Source of the DNA: Aedes albopictus
Taxonomy: Eukaryota > Arthropoda > Insecta > Diptera > Culicidae
Reading direction: 5' to 3'
Length of the DNA stretch: 64,000 bases
NCBI RefSeq assembly: GCF_035046485.1
Contig: NC_085137.1
Coordinates: 38,608,566-38,672,565, forward strand
The notes below the pieces were generated by a model that saw only the letters and a list, made by a program, of their open reading frames with translations, did not search any database and was not told where the DNA came from. Within the stretch, counting starts at the first letter, position 1, and each line of letters starts with the position of its first letter. A program made the position numbers and the translations under genes. Shown piece after piece: positions 11,245 to 24,524 of the stretch.

Positions 11245-13703
11245 CATTCATTCATTTAATAATACTGAATCAACAATTTGCCGCCATGATACTCGATTTG
11301 CAGCTGCAGCTCTCCATCCTCGGTCACGCCCAGCACTCGCCAGATCACGCTCCACCTGGTCCGTCCATCGTGCTCTCTGCGCTCCACGCCTTCTTGTACC
11401 AACCGGATGGCTAGCAAACACCAACTTTGCAGGGTTGTTGTCCGGCATTCTTGCAACATGCCCTGCCCACCGTATCCTTCCAGCTTTGGCCACTTTCTGG
11501 ATACTGTGTTCGCCGTAAAGTGCAGCGAGCTCGTGGTTCATCCTTCTCCGCCACACACCGTTCTCCTGCACACCGCCGAAGATCGTCCTTAGCACCCGTC
11601 GCTCGAAAACTCCGAGTGCTTGCAGGTCCTCCTCGAGCATCGTCCATGTCTCGTGTCCGTAGAGAACCACCGGTCTTATTAACGTCTTGTACATGGTACA
11701 TTTGGTGCGGGGGTGAATCTTTTTTGACCGCAGTTTCTTCTGGAGCCCATAGTAGGCACGACTTCCACTGATGATGCGCCTTCGTATTTCACGGCTCACG
11801 TTATTGTCAGCCGTCAGCAAGGAACCGAGGTAGACGAATTCTTCTTCCACCTCGAAAGTGTCCCCGTCTATCGTAACATTGCTGCAAAGGCTTGTCCTGT
11901 CTCGATCAGTCCCACCTACCAGCATGTACTTTGTCTTAGTCGCATTCACCACCAGTCCGACCTTTGCTGCTTCACGTTTCAGGCGGGTGTACTGTTCTGC
12001 CACCGTTCCAAATGTTCTGGCAATAATATCCATGTCATCCGCAAAACAGACAAATTGGCTGGATTTCGTGAAGATCGTACCCCGGCTGTTGAGCCCGGCT
12101 CGTCGCATAACTCCTTCCAGGGCGATGTTGAATAGTAGGCAGGAAAGTCCATCACCTTGTCGTAGTCCCCGTCGAGATTCAAATGAACTGGATAGCTCAC
12201 CCGAAATCCTTACGCTGTTCTGCACACCATCCATCGTTGCTTCAATCAGTCTAGTCAGCTTCCCGGGAAAGCTGTTCTCGTCCATAATTTTCCATAGCTC
12301 TGTGCGGTCGATACTGTCGTATGCCGCTTTGAAGTCGATGAACAGGTGATGCGTTGGGACCTGGTATTTACGGCATTTCTGGAGGATTTGCCGTACGGTG
12401 AAGATCTGGTCCGTTGTCGACCGGCCGTCGATGAAACCGGCTTGGTAACTTCCCACGAACTCATTTACTTTAGATGAAAGACGACGGAAGATGATCTGGG
12501 ATAGCACTTTGTAGGCGGCATTCAAAACGGTGATCGCTCGAAAGTTCTCACACATTAATTTGTCGCCTTTCTTGTGAATGGGACAGATTATCCCTTCCTT
12601 CCACTCCTCCGGTAGCTGTTCGGTTTCCCAGATCTTGACTACTAACTGGTGCAGACAGGTGGCCAACTTTTCCGGGCCCATCTTGATGAGTTCTGCTGCG
12701 ATACCGTCCTTACCAGCCGCTTTGTTGTTTTTGAGCTGGTGGATGGCATCCTTAACTTCCCTCAGCGTGGGGGTTGGTTCGTTCCCGTCCTCTGCTGCAC
12801 CAACATAGTCATTTCCTCCGCTGCCTTGGTCCTCCGTGCCTACATTCTCTTCGCCATTCAGGTGCTCGTCGAAGTGCTGCTTCCACCTTTCGATCACCTC
12901 ACGTTTGTCCGTCAGGAGGCTCCCTTCCTTATCCCTGCATATTTCGGCTTGCGGCACGTAGCCTTTGCGGGATGCGTTGAGCTTCTGGTAGAACCTGCGT
13001 GTTTCCTGTGAACGGCACAGCAGTTCCATTTCCTCGCACTCCGCTTCTTCCAGGCGGCGCTTTTTCTCCCGGGAGAGACGGGTCTGCTGCTTCCGCTTCT
13101 GTCTGTATCGCTCCACATTCTGTCGAGTTCCATGCTGCAGCATTACCGCCCGCGCTGCATCCTTCTCCTCCAGAACCGCTCTGCACTCCTCGTCGAACCA
13201 ATCGTTTCGTCGACTCCGTTCTACGTACCCGATAGTGCTCTCGGCTGCGTTGTTGATGGCTGCTTTCACTGTACTCCAGCAGTCCTCTAGAGGGGCCACA
13301 TCGAGCACACCCTCGTCCGGCAACGCTACCTCGAGATTCTGTGCGTATGCGGTGGCGACATCCGGTTGCTTCAGTCGCTCTAGATCGTACCGGGGCGGCC
13401 GCCGGTAATGTACGTTGTTAATAACGGAGAGTTTTGGGCGCAGTTTAACCATCACCAGGAAGTGATCGGAGTCGATATTAGCACCACGATAGGTCCTGAC
13501 GTCGATAATGTCGGAGAAGTGCCGTCCATCAATCAGATCGTGGTCGATTTGCGATTCCGTTTGTTGTGGTGATCTCCAGGTGTAACGATACGGGAGGCTG
13601 TGCTGGAAGAAGGTGCTACGAATGGCCATGTTCTTGGAGGCGGCGAAATCGATGAGGCGTAGGCCATTTTCGTTCGTCAGCTGGTGGGCGCTGAACTTTC
13701 CAA
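11245..13703 (-). mobile_element. 5'-truncated RTE-like non-LTR retrotransposon
   Basis: Both ends are set by a direct repeat, TTTGACACATT, at 11234-11244 and 13704-13714. On the minus strand the element ends in a (TGAA)n tail directly followed by one copy; up to four bases of the repeat are ambiguous with the tail, so the duplication is 7-11 bp. The 5' boundary falls inside the endonuclease region, so this is an ordinary 5' truncation. The reading frame within the element is unbroken and the TSD perfect, suggesting a fairly young insertion. Confidence 0.9.
11248..13703 (-). CDS. RTE-like ORF: partial endonuclease plus reverse transcriptase (5'-truncated)
   Basis: The product would nick target DNA and reverse-transcribe the element's own RNA at the nick. 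The open frame runs without a stop from flanking DNA at 13839 (863 codons), but only about 818 codons lie inside the element; there is no native start. Visible in order: the C-terminal part of an AP-like endonuclease ending IDSDHFLV (about residue 120 of the extended frame), a charged linker, then reverse transcriptase with LNAAYKVLSQ, LFIDFKAAYDSID, GLRQGDGLSCLLFN and the catalytic FADD (12034-12045). The C terminus has the GRIRWAGHVARM and RARWTDQVERDL motifs common to RTE-type ORFs. The stop codon TGA is part of the 3' TGAA repeat. Clade (RTE, JAM1-like) is inferred from motif style; RT identity is secure. As truncated, it is probably not functional. Confidence 0.9.
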
Positions 13704-13714
13704 TTTGACACATT

Positions 13715-16200
13715 ATGAAGACTTTTGAACTAAAATAGTAAAATGGCAAAACTTTTAAAGAAATTTTCTGATGAAATTCGCAAAATATTTTTTGATATGT
13801 ATACGGAAGTTCAATGGAATTTCTGAAGGCTGAAGACATTGTAAATTATCAGAAAATGTTCTGAAAATCAAAACAATGGGTATAGGAAGGTTAACTAAAG
13901 TTTTGATCTCGCCGAAGAGCCTTGACTGGGACCAGAGTTGGTGTCAAATGTATGCAGGTAATTGGAAAATAATTGGTCATCAAGCATAATACCGTTCAAG
14001 GCGACTTCAAGTTAAAACTTCGATTGATTTTGAATTTTGACAGCTTTGCTTCAGATAATTCAGAGTTTCAAAAAAGTCTTACAAAATATTTTGTGGAGAC
14101 ATCCGCCTAGAAATCATCTTAAAAATCATTTTTTTCAAACATTTTTCAGAAATGTTTCTTACTTGATCGATTTTAAGAACTTACATTTTCTAAAATTCAA
14201 CAGAATTTTGCTATTCTGGATATAAACTTCTTATAAGACGTTTTTATAAAGTGTCCAAGATTTTGCACCCCAGCAGTTCAAGTACAAAGTCTTCCGAGAA
14301 TGTTTCACCACTTCAATAGTTTTACCAAACATGCTTCCGAAAATTTCACAGTTTAATTAATACTTTCAAAGTGTCTTTCAAGGTTTATGCTGGAATTTTC
14401 TTTATAATAAACCCTACCAGACATTGGTTTCAGGAATACGGAAATAAATTATTGGTAGGATTTTCCAGGAAATTATTCAAGATTGTGCTAGAAACTGAAT
14501 TTTTCTTGAAAATACTTCAAAACGCTAAAAAAAAAAAATCATGACGGAAGCGGCTTCGACTGAGACAATTTAAAGTAATTCATCAGAGAAATGGATCCAA
14601 AATTATTCTAAAGATTCAGGCAGGCATTTCTAGAATTCTACCGGAAATACTGTGACAATTTCTGGCAGAGTTCTTTAAGGATTTTTTACGCCCAATTCTT
14701 CTACCAACTTGTTATCCGGAAAATTCAGTACACATTCCTCCATCTTTATTTTATAGGAATTACAGTACTAATTTTCAGTTTTTTTTTTTTTAAATTTTCT
14801 CTAAATTTAGTTAAAACAATCTCTAAGAATTGCACAAATGTTTCGTATACACAATTTGGCAAACTTGGATCGTATTTTGCAGTTTTTTTTTCAATATTTC
14901 TACCATTACCTCTCAAATTAAAACTACAACAAAACTACGACTTTTTAAGATTTTTGAATTCTGAAAAACACTCAGTTTATCTCAACCAATTCTATCGGTT
15001 ATTCATTAGGGAATTGTGTAATGGAATTTCATTTAATTTGGAATTTTAGCTCTTCCGCGAAGCACAATAACAAAATGACGCAAAAAAAACTGAAAGAAAA
15101 ACAAACATGGTTTCTTTTGTTTTATCACATTTTACAAGGTATACTGAAAAATAAAAATAAAAACAGTATCAGAAATTAGCAAAACACTTTCTATTGAGCC
15201 TCCAAGAATTGCGTAAGAAATTATCTTAAGGCTAAACTTAATGCATTTACACGTATTTTGGTTTTTGATTTTTTATTCAATGATGAAGCAATATTTTCAA
15301 AATCGGGTTTCAAATACAATAAGTGGAAGAATTTAGGTATCTCCTGATTTTGTTTACTGGTGCAAAATGTTTCAAAAACATTATTTTTAAATTGGTTTAA
15401 AAATAGTTCTTATTAAATACAAAAAATCTTTTTCCACCAGGAAAAAAATCTGGAGATACCTTGATCCTTTCTCTAATATGAAAACCGTATGAAAACCGAC
15501 TTTGAAAATGTCGATTCGTTAATTATTAATAAATCTAAAACCAAAAAATGAGAAAATGCATCCAGTTTCGCCTTAACGCTTGCTCCAAACTACACCAGAA
15601 AATTTCAATCAAAATTCTACAAAAATAATCGATAACTTGTACCCGAAATATGACAAGTAATTTCCAGAAAATTGACCAACGGATTCCGTGTAAATACATC
15701 CAGAAATTCTAAAGAAACCAAAACCCACCAGAACTTCTTTATTTAGTATTGTTACAAAAACTGGATTTTATCGTGAATATCTGCGCAAAAACTCTTTGGT
15801 ATTCGGCTCAAATTCTGTATGTATTTTTAGCAAAACTCTGTCACTGAAATGATAACCGGAATATTCACAATCAATAAATACTTCTGAAATATCGGTTGGA
15901 CTTTTATTGAAAGTTCTCGATTTTTTTCCGAAATAAATGATTTTTCAGTAATTGTTTTCCCCACATGTTTTGAGATTTCTAGGAAATACCTTAAGGCGCA
16001 AAAGGATGCTTTTCCGTTGGTACCAGCGTGTGCTACCAGCGAATTCAAATTTTATTGGTTGTAGTGAACAGCTTGTAATGTGTAAATGTGAAGCATTATA
16101 ATCACAACGATATTCGTAAAAAATAAGTTGAACTGAACTTTTCAACTAAATAAAAAAATAAATAAATAATAAATAAAAATAATGAATAAGATGCCAATTA
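13715..16200. other. AT-rich unique DNA, no gene recognised
   Basis: Long AT-rich stretch with many short A and T runs and scattered decayed satellite-like words (GAAATTCTACCGG, CCAGAAATTC). Frames are under 75 codons and show no motif. A simple (AAATA)n-like run lies at about 16148-16190. Confidence 0.45.
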
Positions 16201-16879
16201 AAATTCATCCAGAGATTTCTCTAGGAATCACTTTAAGGATTCATCCCGGAGCCTTTCAAAGAATTCCTTCTGGAATTTCTGGAATATTTTTCCTATGATT
16301 CAATTCAATGATCCTCCAGAGATTTCTTTCAGAATTCTTACAGGGATTGCAACCAAAATTCTTCCTGGAATTATTTCCGGAATTATTCCAAGAGCATTTT
16401 TCAGAAATATTTCTTGATTTGATTGAGTGATTTCTTCCAGAACTCTTTCAGGGATTTCCTTCGGAATTATTCCAGACATTTCCTTTCGAATTCTTTTGAA
16501 GATTTCTACTAAAATTCTTGTAGAGATTTATTGCGAAGCTTTAAATAAGATACATCCCGGAATTCAGACATCTCACTGAAATCTTCTTCATATACCTGGC
16601 AATATGTTTCCAGAAATTTCTTTTTTTACTTTATTGACTTGGCTTTGTTCCTAAGTTCTCCTAAGGGTTCCTCTTAAAAACTTCTCATTGATTCTTCTCG
16701 AAATTCCAGAGACTTCTTCCGGAATTATCGCCAGGATTGCTCCCGGGACTCTCCAGGAATTTCCGGAAAATTTTCTCCAAGCTTCCCTCGTGGTATATTT
16801 TTAACGATTTCCTTCCCTCTTCCACGGATTCTTCCCAGAATAACTGCAAATGAATATCTAAATATCTCCCGGAATTCTA
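16200..16879. repeat. degenerate 12-bp satellite block, opposite orientation
   Basis: Words such as TTCCAGAAATTTC, TTCCGGAATT and CAGGGATTTCC at about 12-base spacing, i.e. the complement of the GGAATTCCTGG family seen at 2.3 and 4.4 kb. Confidence 0.7.
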
Positions 16880-17460
16880 CACTGAGAGGAAATTTCATTT
16901 CAATTTCACTGGAAAAGGTCAAGTAAGCGTTCGAAAATGATTTTTTCAGTTAGTTTATATGGATTAATTGAAATCCACTTGAAAACTTAGTGAAACTCCA
17001 AAGAAAACTTATTGGAAATTTTGCACTATATAGTATTGTAAATTGTATTTGGGTTTCAAGTGGATTTTACTGCTGTTGAATGTAAGCAACAAAGAAGCGT
17101 GTAGTTGTCACCCATCACTAGCAAACCATGCATGAATGTGATGATGGCAACATGATCTGTGAATCCTGATGCTTCTGCTTTTTCTAAAGAATTATTTGGT
17201 GGTCTCCGATGGAACGGAGCTAAACCAAATTTTTGAATGCGTTCAATCAGGAACAAAAATTATAAAAATTAGTGCCAAATATACTGAAAATGATCTTAAA
17301 ATACATATGATTTTGTAGTGAAAAAATTCACTTAAATTCTATTGGATTTTTCCAACGGAATATTTTCACTAACAAATCATTTGGGTTCCAAATGTTTAGT
17401 TAGATGGAAAAAATCTACATAAGATTTTCAGTGGAATTTAAATGAATTGTTCGCTCAATG
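16880..17460. mobile_element. MITE with TA duplication and imperfect ~40-bp ends
   Basis: Left end CACTGAGAGGAAATTTCATT and right end (reverse complement) CATTGAGCGAACAATTCATT, each next to TA (16878-16879 and 17461-17462). The inner parts of the arms also pair (AATTTCACTGGAAAA with AATTCCACTGAAAAT). The TA duplication suggests a Tc1/mariner-mobilised element. No ORF of substance inside. Confidence 0.6.
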
Positions 17461-17496
17461 TAAAGGCAGTTCCTAACGGAATTTTTAACCCTCTAA

Positions 17497-17592
17497 GGGC
17501 CGATTTCTTCACCCTGGCTTAGGCGTTAAGCCAGGTTTAACTGTATGGGTAAGCCTGGCTTACGCGTTAAGCCGAGGTGAAGAAATCGGCCC
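17497..17592. mobile_element. 96-bp PIF/Harbinger-type MITE with TAA duplication
   Basis: Ends GGGCCGATTTCTTCACC and GGTGAAGAAATCGGCCC, flanked by TAA at 17494-17496 and 17593-17595. Inside, GGCTTA(A)GCG motifs recur inverted (GGCTTAGGCGTTAAGCC, GGCTTACGCGTTAAGCC), so almost the whole element can fold. A minimal 3-bp-TSD MITE. Confidence 0.85.
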
Positions 17593-17639
17593 TAACACCC
17601 AATTTTTTGATTTTGATCTAAATAGGGAAGTGGAACCAT

Positions 17640-18400
17640 CTCGGCAGGCGTCCTATTCTGGGCACTTTTCTGATATAATCAGCCAATTCTGACCCAATTG
17701 ACACAATTTTTGGAACGCCATGAGATACGTATTAGCCTGGTACACAGTTTATATGGGAAAATATAAAAAATGGAAAAACTCCAACTCCTGCATACTTTTT
17801 GAGTTACATTTTGGTCCCATATCAACTGTGCAAAATTTCAGATCAATCGAAGAAACTATATTTTAGCGCTCGCCATTCCTAGTTTTTCATACGATTTACT
17901 ATGGGGAAAATTTACTTCTTCAAAGAAAAATCGCTTGAGGTCACCCATTGATCGCTAAAAATAAGTCGTTGAATGATTTTTGTAGATAATTTCACGAGGA
18001 ATCAGACCTCCGAAGACCGCAAAGCGATGCGACATTCGTTAGAAAAGTTATTAAGCCTTACTCGATCGATGAAATGACGAGATTTTATTATTTATTGTTA
18101 TTCCTTACATGTTAAACAGCGTTGGCATGCCATTCGGTTTTAGTCAATAACTTTTTCCACATGCCTTAGATCGCTTTGCGGTCTTCAGAGGGTTTGTTCC
18201 TCGTGAAATTTCCAACAGAAATCATTCATTGATACATTTTTAGGGGTTAAGAGGCAATCTGTGGCGATTTTTCTTTGAAAAATTGATTTTCCCCATATTA
18301 AATCGTATGAAAACTTAAAACGGCTGGCGCTAAAAATAGTTTCTCGCTAAAATCGATTTGAACATGTTTTGGAAGATGATTCTTTTTAATTCTCGACTTT
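17640..18400. repeat. diverged fold-back element
   Basis: Two ~250-bp arms pair imperfectly around about 18085. Left landmarks (TTTCACGAGGAATCAGACC, GAAGACCGCAAAGCGAT, TTCTTCAAAGAAAAATCGC) reappear reverse-complemented on the right (ATCGCTTTGCGGTCTTC, GTTCCTCGTGAAAT, GCGATTTTTCTTTGAAAAA). The outer ends are too eroded to assign a target duplication. Probably an old MITE. Confidence 0.6.
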
Positions 18401-21400
18401 GTGAATTTCGATTTTTGATTTTTCTAATTTTTATTTTTGAACACCCCATACTTTGAAATTTTTCTGGAAGCCTATTTGGGATACGGATTTTTTGAGACGA
18501 AACATTTCAAGATTTTATGATTATTGTTGAAATATATTCATATTAAATTATTTTTATTGAATTTTTCCGTGTAATTTTAAGGAAAATCATTTTAGAGCGT
18601 ATTTGATTCCCTTAAACCATTTTACTATGATGGAATGATTTGGGAAAAAAATAAATATGTTATTTGTAGCAATTCAATACAAAATAATCAATTTTTCAAT
18701 GATTAAAAAAAATATAAATACGCTTTGAAAAACACCAAAACCATTTTAAGATATACAGAACAGTCCTAAGTATCAGCCAAAAATAATAAAAAAAAGATTA
18801 TCCCCGAAAATCAGCTGGCATCTCTGCCCAAAACGGCCCTCGAAAGATTAACCTCATGAGTACATCTTCATTAAGATGCCCGCTGTAAAACTGACCTCTG
18901 GTCTGTCGCACAATGACTGTGGACCTTCATCAACAACTGTTCTTTTTCCGGTTATACCAGGCAAATCTCCAAGTCTTGCTTCGCTTTTCAATCAAGGGGC
19001 TTCGATAAAATTAATTGAGAATCCGACGACGACCACGAATCCCGGGAAAAGGGTGCATCTCATCTGCCCTCGGCGACGGCGACGCGTCGGTTACGAGATC
19101 GTTTTTCCGGATACGTAAATTGATTACAGCGGTGATTACAAGCCATCAGGAAGCGATTCGCTCGCTCTTGAGGTGGGACATTTTTCAGGGTTAGATGTAG
19201 GGAAAAGTCGCACACCAGCACCTGAAGATCGTCGTCCCAAGAAGGATCGTGATGGTGGCTTTTGCTCATTAGCATCGAATCATCCCTTCCGGTGGTGTGA
19301 TGTTGGTTTCTGGGCGTGTTGCACCCTTCCTTTCGGTTCGGTTGCTGTGCGAGACACTCCGGGTGAATTATCTTCCTAATTATTTTTGACATGAGTGACT
19401 GACATGTCAAGACGCCGATGCGATGCGATGCAGTGGCAGGAGCAAACGGTTTGGTATCCTTGCCGAGATGCTTTGGGGATTTCCTATGCAGTAGCAGCGA
19501 GTTTGGTCGCGCTAAAGCCGTCAGCCAACCGAAAAGGTGAGATAAATCTGTGTGTGCGAAGAGAGGAACTCGCCTCCCGAGAAGCCAAAGTTAATGAAAG
19601 GGGTTAATGTGTTTTTGTTTGTTGCTATTGTCGTTAGTTATGTTTTATTTTCATTCAAACGAGATGTTTTTCTAGCTGTTGTTTCGTTTTTTTTCTTTCA
19701 CAAGTTTTTTCCGGGATTAACGCTTGTCTTCGATTTATTTTCGTCAGCTGATGTGATCACAATTTGCATATTTGTGCTGTTTGACAGCTTATACACAAAT
19801 CTCAAAAGGTTCCCATGAAATACGAATACGAGTGTGATTTTTTTTAATGAAAATATTCACTTGTTCATGTGTTGTTTATATTTCAGCCAAGAAGTTGCTG
19901 TTTCCATAAGCAGTTCATTTCCATAAGCAGTTGCGACCTTTTAAAATGTTGGTGCCCAAACGTAATACATTGCTCCGTTGTTTCGCTTTCGTAGCGAAAT
20001 TGAACCTCCTTCTTATCAGAACAATAAAAGTACTTTTTCCTAAAGGGCAATAGACCTAGCTGTTGTTTTCTCATCGGATAAGCAATACATAAATAGGTCA
20101 CTAGGAAAGTCACGTCCAGGCAATTCATATCGAAGCACAATTCCCCAAAATTACGTGAAATAATGACGATAATTATTATAACAACTGAGATGAGATAGGA
20201 CGCAGTCGCACCGCTTCTAATAGATACCCAAGGAGGTTTCGACCAAATGATGTTAGCTAGTCTTAAAGGGGAGGATACGCACTCTCATCCTAATTTCATC
20301 GACGTCATCGCCAAGGCGCACCAACAACGATGTGAAACGTGATGTTTCCGTATTCCCCAAGGACATTCCCCTTGATTCTGATCCTAGACAAAGGGTCGTT
20401 GCCAAAAACGTCACCTTGTTGGGTAGCGCAATGTGTTTTCTAAGTTTCAGTTTCTCTTCCTGCGTACTTTCGTTTTCGATTGCCAATTTCGGGGACAACT
20501 TCTCCGGGAAAAGATCACTAATCACGACCAGGAAACAGTAACAGCAGCAACAGCTACGACGCGCGGTTTTCTAGGCCAAGGAATTGGTCCTATTCTCACA
20601 GAGGTAAAGAGAGCAGTGTATATGAGCAACCGGGGGGTAAATCCCTCAGTTGTTATTGTTTTGCCTTGTTTTGTGTATTTCCGTGTTTTTGGCAGAGGGG
20701 ATCGTAAGCTATGGTAGAAGCTAGACGCTTGAATCCTTGGTACACGCATGGGTTGTGATCTGATTTTTTTTGTGCAAGGTAAACGCAGGTAGGCCTTTCG
20801 CTGCCGAAATGGCATCGATGCAAAGGGATCCATCAATGGAAATTTTAATGTTGAAATAAGCTTGTGTTGAACTTTTTTAGAATATAAGAAAACAGTCTTG
20901 GAAAATGCAAAATTTTTAAAATGTTTTAACAGAATATTCTTATCTTTTTTCTAATTAATTTCTTGAAATCGGAGAGCCCCTTGTTCTTAAAAATACGACT
21001 GCAACCGCGAAGAAGCCGAAAACGTATCCTCATCATACTCAGTCAGACGTGTCATGCCTTCTTCTTCCGAAATATTACCAAAGGAACGAGAAAAAAAACT
21101 CCAAAGAATAGCAAAATTTGCCCAATTCGCGAAATGAGAACATGTTTGTTCCGGTATGGGATTTGCCACGTGAGCTTGAGCAAACAGCCTTCGTCTAAAA
21201 GGCGATAAATTCGTGGGCAACAGGAACTAACGGTTCCGTTAGATTTACCTAGCTACAGAATGGCCTTGAGACTTAAAAGAGAAATTCTGGGATCGGGGAG
21301 TCGTGCCATTGACTGATGGTTGGAATATGCAAAGTAGGACATTTTCACGGTTGTTATGGAAGGGTTGATCGGAAGTTAGGTGCGAAAATTCCAGGAAGCC

Positions 21401-21590
21401 GTGCAATAATGTTAACAGTATTTTAAATCTGCTAAAATCGAACATAGAATCAGAAATTATGTTACGCATAACAAAGATATAAAAAGAAGGGAAGAATTAT
21501 AGGAAAAGATATATCATTTATTTTCTATCAAGAGCAAAATAATCGAAGAACTAGAAACTACATAACGCGTTCCTACCGAATTTTTGTAAG
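18401..21590. other. unique intergenic or intronic DNA
   Basis: AT-rich to 18800, then a more GC-balanced stretch (18850-20850) that could be conserved host sequence. Frames up to 116 codons occur on both strands but none has a recognisable domain, signal peptide or coherent splice context. Nothing else recognised. Confidence 0.45.
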
Positions 21591-24120
21591 ATTTTAAATA
21601 CGAAACTTTATAGGAAAATTTCTGAAGCGATTTTCGAAAAGCTGAAGTAGTTAGTCTGGTGATGTGAAAAAATTCTTAAAGAAATTTTAGAAGAAACGTC
21701 CGGACGAGAATCCCTGGATGAAAATTCCTGAAAAACAACAGACGCTTTTATGCATGGAGTAATACATGGAGAAACTGCTTGAGAAACTGCTGATTAAATT
21801 CCTTAAAGAACCTAGCCAAGGGCTGAAAGTCTCTTAAATAAAGACATATCAATCAATCAATACTTGAAGAATATCTAGAGATAGTATTCGAACCGTGTCT
21901 AGTGAAGTACCTTTAATATAATTCCTGGACGAGACGATTTTCTGAAGAAATTCGAAGAAAATATTAATGGTGCAATCACTGGAAAAACAAATGAGTAAAC
22001 ATGAAATTTCCAGATTTCTTATTCTAGATAAAAAAAATCCGAGGACAAATTCCAAAATGTGTAGAGGAATTTCTGAGTCAATCCGTGGAGATTTTTTTAG
22101 AATTCTCTGAAAGATATCTGGAATAATTTCTGGAGTATTCTCTGGAAAACTTTCTGAAAGACTAATTCTAAAGAATTACTGTGAGATTTTTAAAATACAC
22201 TAAATATTGTTTTTACGCGATTGATTGGTTTGCGTAAAAACGTGTAAAAGTTTTGGTTTTTTTTATTAGATTTTATTTTTGTGCATTCTAACTTTTTGCT
22301 AATTCTACACTTAGTGTAAAAGAAGTTTTCTAAACTTTTTTATCGGATCGTCTTCAAATTTTGACAGGGTATCAAGAATGATAAGAGAGATCTCTGTTGA
22401 AATTGAGCTCCGTAGAAAAGAAACAGGGGTCAAGAGAGAAGAATCGTCCCAAAAGCACATCGCGTAATTTAAAAAAAATCACGTAAAAAATTGTGTAAAA
22501 ACCGCTTAAAAATAAGTCGTTGAAAAAAAAAATATTTTGTGTAATCCGATGAGGAATTTCAGGAAAAAAAACAATCATGGTTTTTTAAAAAAATCCTTAA
22601 AAAACTCGAGAGCAGTTTCTAGAAGAATTTCTGAAGGAATCACTAAAAAAGTTTCTGAATAAATCCACACTAGATTTTCCTCAAAAAATCTTTTTAAAAT
22701 TTCTAGAGGAACTTTCCTACAGGAATTTCAAACAGTTTTCCTGAAGCATTTTTCCAAACGGATTCTAGGACGATTTTTAGAGAGAATCCATAAAAGAACT
22801 CCAGAGGAAAATTTCTGGGGGAATGCTAAAGAATCCAAAAAAAAAAAACTTTTGTGAGATTTCCCAAAAAAAAAATCGGAGGAATTTAAAAAGAATTTCA
22901 AAAGGATTCCCTGGAGAAATTTCTATAAGAATTTTTGAAAAAAAAAAATCCTAGATGACATTATGTAATATTCCCTGGAGGAGTTTCTGAAAAAAATCAT
23001 AGAATAACTTCAGAACCTATAATTGATTTACGAAAAAAAAAAAAGATTTTGAAATTTCTGGAAACCCCAGAGGAATTTCTGCTGGGCTCTCTGAAAAAAT
23101 TTGTAAAGCATCCCGCGAGAATTTCTGGCAGAATCCTTGGAGAAAATTGCAAAGAAATTCCTGGAGGAATAAGAGAATAATATTTCGAAAGGTTTTCTAA
23201 AAAAAAGCACGAAAGAATATCTGAAAAATATCAAGTGGAGTTTTTAATGGAATCCCTGGTTCTAAAGAGGAATTCAAAAAATTCATGAAGCAATTTCTTA
23301 AAAAAAATATTTAGAGGAATTTCTGAATAAATTTTGGGATGTAACTGTGTATGAATTTGAAATAAAACCCTGCAGGAGTTTCTAAAGCAATCAATGCAAA
23401 GTCTTCTAAAACGATTATTTGTGATATTCCTGTTAAAATTCCTGGTGGAATTTCAGAAGAAATCCCTGGAGAGATTGCCAAAGCATTTGCTGAAGAAAAT
23501 TCCCGAAGGAATCCTTGGAAGACTTTTGGCAAAAAATCCAAGAAGGAACTCATGGAAAAATTTATGGTTGTTAATGGGCACATTTTTGAAGAAATTTTCA
23601 GAAATAATTTCTGGAAAACCCCCGGAAAAAATCTCAAAATATTTCTGAAGGATTTCCTCAAAATATCCATGGATAAAGTTCTGTATAAATATCTAGAGTA
23701 TTTTTCAAATTTTCTCAAATAATACCAAATGCAACTTCTAAACAAAATCATGGAGCAATCAATGTCATATTATCTAACATATTTTTCCAGCGAAATGTCT
23801 AGGAGATTCCTTAACAGAATTGTAAAGAAGTTCCAGAATGAATTGTTAAACAGTATTGATGAAGAAAATTTCCAAATAATTCCTCGATTAGAAACATAAA
23901 AAAATAAAGAAAAAGTAAATCCGACGGATTTTCTGGAGGAATCCTGGAAAAATTTCCAAAGGAATCGCTGTAGGAAAATGTTGGAAGATTTTCTGAAAAA
24001 TCTCCAGAAGCATTTCTCAAGAAATCTCTGAAGGATTTTGTAAAGGAATCACGGGAGAAATCTCAAGTATAGGAAATTCTGATGTAATTGCTGTACAGAG
24101 TTTCTGAAGATACCTGAAGA
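21591..24120. repeat. long degenerate satellite tract
   Basis: Persistent GGAATTTCTGAA, GAATCCCTGGAG and AAATTTCTGGAG words at about 12-base spacing, interrupted by poly-A runs. More eroded than the 42-45 kb array. All frames here (up to 146 codons on the minus strand) are satellite translations. Confidence 0.7.
21797..21862 (+). repeat. 3'-end fragment of a retroposon with (ATCA)n tail
   Basis: AGCCAAGGGCTGAAAGTCTC followed by an AATAAAG-type run and ATCAATCAATCAAT. The same 3' end occurs at 48.55 kb, where target duplications prove insertion. AGCC-AAG-GGCT forms a small hairpin just before the tail. Confidence 0.6.
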
Positions 24121-24524
24121 TGGAAAAACTTCTGAAGTAATCCGGACATCTTCTCTTCGAAGAAAAAAAGGCGCTTAAATTCGCATACAAAAGGGCGGAG
24201 AAAAATCGCAATTGTACGAAGGAGCTGTTTTTTTTTGCAATAAGATTCTCAACGGCGCGAAAAATCAAAAATATTTCATGACGATTTTTTTTTCATAAAA
24301 AAGGTTTTTTTTCTGATTAGCAAGGCAAAAACAATATTATCAATATCTCAATAAAAAATTCCTGCTACGTTTAGGAAAAGCATAACAATTCCGAAAACCA
24401 TAAACCTGAATTTCCTTGCAATTGCGGGGGCACGTTTTTCTTAAATTATATAGGCAAATTTCTTAACTGCTCTTGGAGGGCACAAAACATTGATAAACTC
24501 ACAAAGGTATTTTTTATGTATATA

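Noticed and set aside
11411..13235. Several plus- and minus-strand frames of 60-163 codons overlapping the RT gene
   Set aside because: Shadows of the RTE-like ORF; they show no motif of their own.
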